From: CAYVQU01 sp964453155
Lineage (GTDB): Bacteria > Chloroflexota > Anaerolineae > Anaerolineales > UBA11858
Direction of reading: 5' to 3'
Assembly: GCA_964453155.1 (NCBI GenBank)
Contig: CAYVQU010000150.1
Coordinates: 1 to 13,405, forward strand
DNA length: 13,405 nt
A model generated the notes under the pieces. That model made no database searches. It was not told where the DNA came from and worked only from the letters and a program-made list of their open reading frames with translations. Position 1 is the stretch's first letter; each line of letters opens with the position of its first letter. Shown here piece after piece: positions 7,087 to 13,405 of the stretch. The position numbers and the translations under genes are program-made.

Positions 7087-10000
7087 TTAATCTACCAAAC
7101 TCTTTTCTAAAACCGCCGCTACCTCTGGTTTAGTCCGCACTGTCGCCAACAATTCCCCATCGGATATATGTTCCAAGATATAGTTAAAATTCTCTAGAGC
7201 CGCTTGCTGATATTGGTCAGCTTCTCCCCCCTGCCCATGATGGGCATGCCACAACCCGAGCTGGTGATCGATTTGCCACAAAGTTCGGCGGGAACCTAAT
7301 TTTTCTGCGATTTGACGCGCTTTTTCGAGTGTCTTTTTCGCCAGGGGACCGATCTCCAATTTCATCTGCGCCCGGCCGCTGATCAGTAGTAACTCCGGGC
7401 TGAGATACTGAATCCCGTTTTCAGCACATAAGTTGTAAAATTCAGCCGCAATGTCATCGGCAGTTTGGTAATCTTTCTCATCCAGGGCTACATAGCATTG
7501 GGATAGGATATAGTAGTGCTTGGCCAGAAAATTGGTTTTTTCAATAACATCTTCTTCGGTGGTCATGATTTCTTTAGCCGCCGCGCTCTGTCCCGTTTTC
7601 GCGTAGGCCAATAATTTCGCCCCGATCATGAAGGGTTGGGCCACCTGAATATTTTCCAAATTTTGAGCATAAGCCTGGGTTAAAGTATCTTGGGCTCGTT
7701 CGAAATGGCCCAATTCAGAATAGATCGTGGAAAGAATATTGCGCGACAAGATTTCGCCCACAAAGAAATTAGCCGCCTGCGCATCGCTAATCGCTTTATC
7801 AAACCGTTCGATGGCCGCGGCGACATGGCCGCGCTCAAAATCAACCCACCCAACGACATACCGGCTGTAAGATTGTCCCCAAATATTCTCAATTTCGGTG
7901 CTGATCGAAAAAGCCTCGTCAGAATATTGATACGCGGCTTCATATTCGCCAGCATAGACCGAGATGGCCGCCATCCCCCCTAGACTATCCGTGAGCATCG
8001 ACAGGTTATCCAATTTCCGCCAGAGTTGACTGGCTTCGTGGGTAACGGATTTGGCACGATCAATGCGGCCGGCCATATTATAGGTATGGGCGGAATCCGT
8101 CAGGCTGTAGGCGAGTTGTTCTTCTAGGCCTAACTCCCGAGCCAGGGCGATGGCTTCTTCCCCAGCGGCTTGAGCGGCATCCAAACTTTGATTAAATCGG
8201 AACAAATTGGCTTTGATCCAGGCAATTTTTGCTAAGACTGGTTTATCATCCAAATACTCCGCCACGGTTTGGGCTTTTTCGATCAATTCGATGCCCGCTT
8301 CAAGGTTGAATTCGGTGCTGGCGATGCTGTAGATTTGGGCCTGGGCAATTTGAGCCGTCATCAGCATAGCGTCGGACGCGAATTTTTGAGCTAAGGCTTC
8401 CATGGTGCGGAAGTTATCCAAGGCCTCCGCGAATTGGGAGTTGGTTTCAAATGCCCGTCCACGGCCCACATATAATTCGGTCAGTTGGTCAATATCGGGT
8501 TCTACGGAAAATTCCGATACTTCAATGGCTTTGGTATAAAAAATGATAGCTTCTTGGTTGGCATACAGCCGAAAAGCAGCCTCTCCAGCGGACTTCAGAT
8601 AATCGATGGCGCGTGGGTCTTGGGCCTCGTAAAAATGATGGCCTAAAATGGTTTCAAATTCTTTGGATTGGCCGGGATAAAGCTGTAGCAAAGCCTCCCC
8701 CACCTTGCGGTGAAACTCGCGACGATTCTTCAGTAATATGGTGTTATACGCGGTTTCCTGCGTCAGCGCTTGGCGGAAGGCATATTCCAAAATGGGTTCC
8801 CGAGCGGCTTCCAATATCAAACCTAAGCGCTGCAGGTTGTTTAACTCCCGATCGAGCTCAGCGGAGGTGCCACTGATTATCTCAAGCACCTGGTGATAAA
8901 AAGAGCGGCCAATGACCGCGGCCATCTGAAGCACCTGCTTGGCGCTGTCCTCCAAACGATCAATTCGGGCGGTTAACAGCGCCTGTAAATTATCGGGGAT
9001 GGCCAGGTCGATGACATTGGAGGTGACTTGCCACTGCTCAGTCGTAGATCCCGGCACGATTACCTCATTATCCACCAGCGAACGGATCACCTCTTCCATG
9101 AAGAAGGGATTGCCATCCGACTTTTCTAAGATCATCTGACGAATATCTGCGGGCAAGTCGGATATATTCAATAATTGGTCAATGAAGTCATTACTCTCGG
9201 CCGTCGATAAGGGTTGCAGATCAATTTCCACATAGCGGTGCCCGTAGTTTGTCTCGGCAGCATGTTTGATTTGCCAGGCGGGAGAGGTCCGGTCGGGGCG
9301 GAAGGCGCAGATGAACAAGATCGGGGCGTTATCAACGAGTTGGAACAGGTGGTTGATAAAGTCCAAGGAGGTTTGATCAGACCAATGGAGGTCATCAATG
9401 GCAATGACTGTGGGCGTATCCTGAACCAGAAGGGCTAACATTGAGAGCAATTCTTTATAGATAGCCCGTTTCAACTTTTCACCTTCAAGCTGGTTGCCAT
9501 TGGACCGTGCTGGCACCCCTAACAGAGTCTCAAATAAATTTAACGTCGCAGCGGATTTGGGATCACCCGCAGAAGGTAGCGTCTCAACCAGGGTTTTGCG
9601 GACGAGTTCGGGCGGATCGGAGGCTGAGATGCCCATGAAATTTAAAATGAGACGCTTGATCAACCCATAGGGCCGATTGGATTCATAGGAGACCCCCGCG
9701 ACTTGATTCCAGCGGGATTGTAAATTGCCAAAGGGAAGGGTACTTTGGGCATCAGCATCCCATTTTCGCCGAGCTTCGCGGATCAGTCTGCTTTTACCCA
9801 ACCCGACTTCGCCGACCAGATTAATGATTTGGCCGCGACCCTGATTTACCGTACTCAACGCATCGGAAATCCACTCTATCTCAGTGTCACGCCCAATCAA
9901 GGGGGTTTCCTGCCCGTGAAACCCGCGCTGGCGTTCGGGTTTTTCTTTCGCTCCTAGCACGCGATAGATGGTAACCGGATCATTTTTTCCCTTGATGACG

Positions 10001-10767
10001 ACACCCTCAAGAGGTTTGAACTCAAACAGGGCCGAGACTTGCTTGTAGGTGTCCTCAGCAACCTGTATCGTCCCCGGTTGGGCCGTTTGCTCCATGCGGG
10101 CCGCGATATTGATGGCGTCTCCCTGGGCGGTGTATTCCATAAATAAATCGGACCCCACATCCCCGACGACTACCAACCCGGTATTGATCCCCACCCGAAC
10201 GTTGAAATCAAGGCCGTAGCGGCGGGCGATTTCTTCCCGCAGCGGTTGGATATCTTCAAGAATATCTAGCCCAGCCAAAATTGCACGTTGGGCATCGTCT
10301 TCATGGGCGATGGGCGCGCCAAAAAACGCCAGGATCGAATCGCCCATCAGCCGGGCCAGGGTGCCTTCGTATTTGTAGATGGGGGAAATTAGATACTCGA
10401 AGGCTCGATTCATGATCTCGGTCCACTCTTCGGGATCGAGTTGATCGGCCATGGCCGTGGACCCCTTGACATCTGAGAATAGGATGGTCACGATACGCCG
10501 TTCACCCTGCATGGCCTGGGCCGAACGGGCCAACTCGAGTTTGTCGGCATACCCTTGGGGGGCAAAGTCCATTGGGATCAGGTTTTGGACGGGTTTGACC
10601 GGGGATGGGCTAGGTGTTCCGAGTTGGACCCCACAGTAAATACAAAACTTGGACTGCTGGGGAATTTCGCGTTCACAACGCTGACAGGATATTTTTAATG
10701 TGACCCCGCATTCCAGACAATATCTGGCCTCGGGCAGATTATCAGTTTGGCACTGAGTGCAGCGCAT
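7087..10767 (-). CDS. Second zinc-ribbon / class III cyclase / ATPase / TPR protein
   Basis: A 1226-residue paralogue of the protein at 892-4659 with the same domain order. Two zinc ribbons (C3, C6, C17, C20 and C28, C31, C42, C45) are followed by a short linker without the Ala/Pro tract. The cyclase domain (about 90-271) has metal aspartates D99 and D143, R139 at the lysine position, T213, N220 and R224. The ATPase has Walker A GEVGLGKS (319-326) and Walker B TVIAIDDLHW (453-462). TPR-like helices fill roughly the last 500 residues. GDS replaces GDG at the second metal site. The cyclase regions are much more alike than the C-terminal repeats, which suggests a shared output with different inputs. 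The start has AAAGGGA just upstream. The gene is divergent from egtD (126-bp gap) and convergent with the membrane cyclase. Confidence 0.93.
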   Translation of the reverse strand: MRCTQCQTDNLPEARYCLECGVTLKISCQRCEREIPQQSKFCIYCGVQLGTPSPSPVKPVQNLIPMDFAPQGYADKLELARSAQAMQGERRIVTILFSDVKGSTAMADQLDPEEWTEIMNRAFEYLISPIYKYEGTLARLMGDSILAFFGAPIAHEDDAQRAILAGLDILEDIQPLREEIARRYGLDFNVRVGINTGLVVVGDVGSDLFMEYTAQGDAINIAARMEQTAQPGTIQVAEDTYKQVSALFEFKPLEGVVIKGKNDPVTIYRVLGAKEKPERQRGFHGQETPLIGRDTEIEWISDALSTVNQGRGQIINLVGEVGLGKSRLIREARRKWDADAQSTLPFGNLQSRWNQVAGVSYESNRPYGLIKRLILNFMGISASDPPELVRKTLVETLPSAGDPKSAATLNLFETLLGVPARSNGNQLEGEKLKRAIYKELLSMLALLVQDTPTVIAIDDLHWSDQTSLDFINHLFQLVDNAPILFICAFRPDRTSPAWQIKHAAETNYGHRYVEIDLQPLSTAESNDFIDQLLNISDLPADIRQMILEKSDGNPFFMEEVIRSLVDNEVIVPGSTTEQWQVTSNVIDLAIPDNLQALLTARIDRLEDSAKQVLQMAAVIGRSFYHQVLEIISGTSAELDRELNNLQRLGLILEAAREPILEYAFRQALTQETAYNTILLKNRREFHRKVGEALLQLYPGQSKEFETILGHHFYEAQDPRAIDYLKSAGEAAFRLYANQEAIIFYTKAIEVSEFSVEPDIDQLTELYVGRGRAFETNSQFAEALDNFRTMEALAQKFASDAMLMTAQIAQAQIYSIASTEFNLEAGIELIEKAQTVAEYLDDKPVLAKIAWIKANLFRFNQSLDAAQAAGEEAIALARELGLEEQLAYSLTDSAHTYNMAGRIDRAKSVTHEASQLWRKLDNLSMLTDSLGGMAAISVYAGEYEAAYQYSDEAFSISTEIENIWGQSYSRYVVGWVDFERGHVAAAIERFDKAISDAQAANFFVGEILSRNILSTIYSELGHFERAQDTLTQAYAQNLENIQVAQPFMIGAKLLAYAKTGQSAAAKEIMTTEEDVIEKTNFLAKHYYILSQCYVALDEKDYQTADDIAAEFYNLCAENGIQYLSPELLLISGRAQMKLEIGPLAKKTLEKARQIAEKLGSRRTLWQIDHQLGLWHAHHGQGGEADQYQQAALENFNYILEHISDGELLATVRTKPEVAAVLEKSLVD

Positions 10768-10893
10768 TAGATTCCCTTTAAGAAAGATTAAGACTTATGA
10801 AGACCTCAGATATTATAGCTTATATTTAGATAATTCAGATAATATTTATGGTATATTCAGAATTGAATTACTTTTTGGAGATATGGAGAAAAC
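10768..10893. promoter_or_regulatory. Divergent promoter region, giant cyclase 2 / egtD
   Basis: A 126-bp AT-rich gap serves both genes. For the minus-strand cyclase, a consensus TATAAT is formed by bases 10817-10812, about 45 bases before its start; no good -35 is seen. For egtD, TATATT (10852-10857) is a weak -10 candidate. ATTCAGA occurs at 10833-10839 and 10855-10861, exactly 22 bp apart (about two helical turns), and a related TCAGAT is at 10806-10811. These could be same-face protein sites (inference). The egtD ribosome site is GGAG at 10885-10888. Confidence 0.45.
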
Positions 10894-11871
10894 ATGGGCC
10901 GGGTAGATATTCGCACACAAACGTTAGAAACTGTTCCCTTGGTGGTGGTAGATGATACCGCCTCGGAGGTTTTATGGGGGCTGCAAGCAGATCCGAAAAC
11001 TTTGCCAACCAAATTGTTCTATGATCAACGTGGGTCACAGCTATTTGATCAAATCTGCGAACTGGACGAATACTACCCCACCCGCACCGAAGCGGCTCTT
11101 ATGCAGGCCAATATTGCTGAAATGGCTAATGCCGTGGGACCTAATGTGGTCATGATCGAATATGGCAGCGGCAGCAGCCTGAAAACGCAATTATTGTTAG
11201 CACATCTCCCTGATATGGCGGCCTATGTCCCGGTGGATATCTCTCAAGAACACCTTTACCATACCGCGGAAAAACTGTCGCAAACGTACCCCCAGCTTGA
11301 TATCTTTCCGGTGTGGGCCGATTTCACCAGACCATTCGCCATTCCTGGTCCCCATGGCCGCGCTGCCCGTAAACTAGCCTATTTCCCGGGTTCAACCATT
11401 GGAAATTTCCATCCCCACCAAGCTGTCGAATTCATGCGTAATGTAGCCGAGTTAGTGGGGCCCGGCGGCGGTTTCTTGATTGGCACCGATCTGCAAAAGG
11501 ATCATGAGATCCTCAATTTGGCCTATAACGATCGCAAAGGGGTGACCGCGGCGTTCAATCTCAACATTTTGACTCACATCAACCGCGAATGCGGGACGAA
11601 TTTCGTCGCAGATCAATTTGAGCATCTGGCTTTCTACAACGCGACGGCTGGCCGGATAGAGATGCATTTGGTGAGCCGGGTGGATCAGGTTGTGGAAATT
11701 GATGGCACCCCCATTCAATTTCAGGTTGGGGAACGCATTTTGACCGAAGTTTCTTATAAATACACCCTGGATGGGTTTGCGGAAATGGCGGCTCAGGCGG
11801 GATTCAGCGTTCAGCAGACATGGGTAGATCCTAAAAATTATTTCAGCGTCCAATATCTGATCGTCAATTGA
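10894..11871 (+). CDS. egtD: L-histidine N-alpha-methyltransferase EgtD
   Basis: Transfers three methyl groups from S-adenosylmethionine to histidine, giving hercynine, the first step of ergothioneine synthesis in the cytosol. The 325-residue length is normal for the family. Visible signatures are LFYDQRGSQLFDQICELDEYY (about 41-61), the SAM-binding EYGSGSSLKT (89-98), AYFPGSTIGNF (162-172) and TEVSYKY (284-290). By motif position, Y43, N171, Y211, E285 and S287 correspond to the histidine-binding residues known from mycobacterial EgtD (Y39, N166, Y206, E282, S284); this mapping was done by eye. The start is supported by GGAG five bases upstream. It is followed after 60 bp by egtB on the same strand, the usual minimal pathway pair, and is divergent from a giant cyclase gene. 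Confidence 0.94.
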   Translation: MGRVDIRTQTLETVPLVVVDDTASEVLWGLQADPKTLPTKLFYDQRGSQLFDQICELDEYYPTRTEAALMQANIAEMANAVGPNVVMIEYGSGSSLKTQLLLAHLPDMAAYVPVDISQEHLYHTAEKLSQTYPQLDIFPVWADFTRPFAIPGPHGRAARKLAYFPGSTIGNFHPHQAVEFMRNVAELVGPGGGFLIGTDLQKDHEILNLAYNDRKGVTAAFNLNILTHINRECGTNFVADQFEHLAFYNATAGRIEMHLVSRVDQVVEIDGTPIQFQVGERILTEVSYKYTLDGFAEMAAQAGFSVQQTWVDPKNYFSVQYLIVN

Positions 11872-11876
11872 GCTAA

Positions 11877-11909
11877 AGACCTTCCAGGTTTTCAAAACCT
11901 GGAAGGTCT
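11877..11909. repeat. Perfect 16-bp-arm palindrome between egtD and egtB
   Basis: AGACCTTCCAGGTTTT (11877-11892) and AAAACCTGGAAGGTCT (11894-11909) are exact reverse complements around one base. It starts five bases after the egtD stop and ends shortly before the egtB ribosome site. No U-tract follows on the plus strand, so it may stabilise or attenuate the message rather than fully end it. Its CCTGG/GGAAG core is similar to the hairpin at 27-81, but the two are not identical. Confidence 0.75.
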
Positions 11910-11931
11910 GCTTCCCCCCGGGAGGGATAGT

Positions 11932-13266
11932 ATGAAAATCGAATTCAACATTCCATTGACTAAGGTCGGGCAAAAAATTGCCGACCGCCTGATCGATACT
12001 CGCATTCGCGAATGGGAATTGATGCATGATCTCACTGATGAACAGATGCTCGGCCCCAGCACCCGCATTGTCGAGCCCCCGATTTGGGAATTGGGTCATG
12101 TCGGCTGGTTCCAGGATCGCTGGATTCTCCAAAATTTGGACAAACGCCCCCCCGTCGATGTCAAAGCCGATCAGTTGTACGATTCCTTCAATATCCCCAA
12201 TTCGGCCCGGTGGGACTTATATTTCCCCTCCCGCAGCCAGACCTTTGAATACATCACCGATATTCTAGAAAAAATCATCCAGCGGTTAGCTGATCGTGAT
12301 CCTACGCCAGAAGAAACCTATTTTTATAACTTGGTGCTTAACCATGAGGAAATGCACAGCGAGACGATGCATCATATCCGGCATACGTTTATGTATCCCG
12401 CGCCCCGATTTTCGACCAGTTGGGGGGACCCCGCTGTGATTGAAATCGACGAAACGTTTGCATTCCACGATGTTGAAATCCCTGGGGGCACATACCTGCT
12501 GGGTGGCACCCCCGATCAGCCATTTGTGTTCGATAACGAAAAATGGGCCCATCCGGTTGAAATTAAACCTTTTCAGATCGCGGCGACACCCGTAACGATG
12601 GCGGAGTTTCAACAATTTGTTGATGCGGGCGGATATCAAGAGCCTTCATTTTGGTCCGCTGAAGGCTGGGAATGGCTGCTCCAGAGCGGTCAAAAACACC
12701 CCGCATTTTGGCAACCGGCTGAAAATGGAACCTGGTTATGGCGCTGGTTTGACCAATGGGTCCCCCTGGAACCATACTTTCCAATGGTCCATGTCAACTG
12801 GTACGAAGCCAATGCCTACTGCGTCTGGGCCGGACGCCGCCTCCCCACCGAAGCAGAATGGGAGTTAGCTGCCAGCGCCAGTCGCCGGTCTGACAGTGAC
12901 ACCTTCACCCCTGAAAAACGACTCTATCCGTGGGGCAACACTCGGCCCCAGTCAAAATTTGCCAATCTCAACTCCTTCGTAGGTGGCCTAACAGATGTCA
13001 GAGCCTTTCCTCAAGGGGATAGTGCCTTTGGCCTGCGGCAGATGATCGGCAATGTCTGGGAGTGGACGGCCGATACCTTCGAAGCTTTCCCCGGCTACGT
13101 CATCGATTCTTACAAGACCTATTCTGAACCCTCATTTGGACAGCAAAAAGTGCTGCGCGGCGGTTGTTGGGCCACGCGTCCCCATGTGATCCGCAATACT
13201 TTCCGCAATTTTTATACGCCCGATCGGAATAATATCTTTGCGGGGTTTCGGACAGTGAAGGCTTAG
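11932..13266 (+). CDS. egtB: Ergothioneine sulfoxide synthase EgtB-like protein
   Basis: A non-haem iron enzyme expected to join hercynine to a thiol with oxygen, making the sulfoxide precursor of ergothioneine. The 444-residue protein has the two family domains. The first is an N-terminal DinB-like four-helix domain (about 10-155), with iron ligands inferred as H56 in the ELGHVGWF motif and H138/H142 in HEEMHSE. The second is a C-terminal formylglycine-enzyme-like domain (about 180-444), with RLPTEAEWELAA, IGNVWEWTAD and RNFYTPDRNNIFAGFR. No egtA or egtC is seen nearby, which favours a type that uses cysteine directly, although other genes may lie outside the window. The segment YDSFNIPNSARWDLYFPSR (83-101) is unlike the mycobacterial type, so substrate choice is open, including SenA-like selenosugar use. 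GGAGG six bases upstream fixes the start. Confidence 0.88.
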   Translation: MKIEFNIPLTKVGQKIADRLIDTRIREWELMHDLTDEQMLGPSTRIVEPPIWELGHVGWFQDRWILQNLDKRPPVDVKADQLYDSFNIPNSARWDLYFPSRSQTFEYITDILEKIIQRLADRDPTPEETYFYNLVLNHEEMHSETMHHIRHTFMYPAPRFSTSWGDPAVIEIDETFAFHDVEIPGGTYLLGGTPDQPFVFDNEKWAHPVEIKPFQIAATPVTMAEFQQFVDAGGYQEPSFWSAEGWEWLLQSGQKHPAFWQPAENGTWLWRWFDQWVPLEPYFPMVHVNWYEANAYCVWAGRRLPTEAEWELAASASRRSDSDTFTPEKRLYPWGNTRPQSKFANLNSFVGGLTDVRAFPQGDSAFGLRQMIGNVWEWTADTFEAFPGYVIDSYKTYSEPSFGQQKVLRGGCWATRPHVIRNTFRNFYTPDRNNIFAGFRTVKA

Positions 13267-13381
13267 GGTCGCGCGAAACCAATATCTTGCAATCCTGTTA
13301 GGTTGCACATGTAAGAACCCACCCAACGGGGGATTCCAAAAGGGTGAGAATATTAGAGTCTATTCACAATAAGGGGTGAAC
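13267..13381. other. Gap after egtB; no clear feature
   Basis: This 115-bp stretch holds only a ribosome-binding-like AAGGGGTG (13371-13378) before the ATG at 13382. No convincing terminator hairpin or promoter is seen, so the next gene may be co-transcribed with egtB. Confidence 0.4.
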
Positions 13382-13405
13382 ATGGTAAACCAGTCCAAAC
13401 TGAGC
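13382..13405 (+). CDS. Start of a downstream gene, truncated by window edge
   Basis: An ATG at 13382 opens a frame reading MVNQSKLS to the window end with no stop. AAGGGGTG a few bases upstream is a good ribosome site, and the gene lies 115 bp behind egtB on the same strand. Eight codons are too few to identify a product. It could be a third egt-operon member or unrelated. Confidence 0.4.

Noticed and set aside
10883..10906. Seven-codon frame overlapping the egtD start
   Set aside because: The GGAG before it leaves only two bases of spacing, too close to serve as a ribosome site, and nothing else supports translation.
11452..12132. 226-codon minus-strand open frame
   Set aside because: It lies antisense across the well-supported egtD 3' end and egtB 5' end, crosses the palindrome between them, and its product shows no family motif.
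13342..13365. GTGA...TCAC pair resembling a cAMP-receptor-protein site
   Set aside because: The half-sites are about 16 bases apart instead of the usual 6, and the arms match imperfectly.
1..13405. CRISPR array, tRNA or transposase gene
   Set aside because: No regularly spaced direct repeats, no tRNA-like fold with conserved arms, and no transposase or recombinase motif were seen; the cloverleaf at 6976-7081 lacks tRNA consensus bases.

Overview
The window looks like a piece of chromosome from a Chloroflexota-type bacterium (Anaerolineae-like). This is inferred from moderate GC, large zinc-ribbon/cyclase/ATPase/TPR proteins, and intergenic gaps filled with fold-back repeats. No rRNA, tRNA, phage or transposase gene is visible, so the lineage call is tentative.

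Layout. 1-276: a 17-bp-arm hairpin and a nest of interleaved inverted repeats. 277-612 (-): a small UBP-type zinc-finger protein. 613-891: a divergent, AT-rich control region with a perfect 9+2+9 palindrome. 892-4659 (+): a 1255-residue double-zinc-ribbon / class III cyclase / STAND-type ATPase / TPR protein. 4660-4977: repeats. 4978-5778 and 5775-6968 (+): two further class III cyclases, one soluble with a four-cysteine N-terminal module and one with six predicted membrane helices, joined by an ATGA overlap. 6976-7081: a cloverleaf-like fold-back repeat between convergent genes. 7087-10767 (-): a second giant cyclase/ATPase/TPR protein, paralogous to the first and in opposite orientation. 10768-10893: a divergent promoter region. 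10894-11871 and 11932-13266 (+): egtD and egtB, the two core ergothioneine genes, separated by a perfect 16-bp-arm palindrome. From 13382: the start of a probable further gene, cut by the window edge.

Function. Four class III nucleotide cyclases with three domain architectures lie within 10 kb. All keep both metal-binding aspartates and the Asn/Arg pair of the active site, so all are probably active. They differ at the purine-selecting positions. The giant proteins resemble mammalian soluble adenylyl cyclase in domain order (cyclase, then ATPase, then helical repeats), but have one cyclase domain and an eight-cysteine zinc-ribbon head. The egt pair would convert histidine to hercynine (EgtD) and then attach sulfur (EgtB). 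One giant cyclase is transcribed divergently from egtD, so a link between cyclic-nucleotide signalling and thiol/redox defence is possible. That link rests on position only; no cyclic-nucleotide receptor is encoded in the window.
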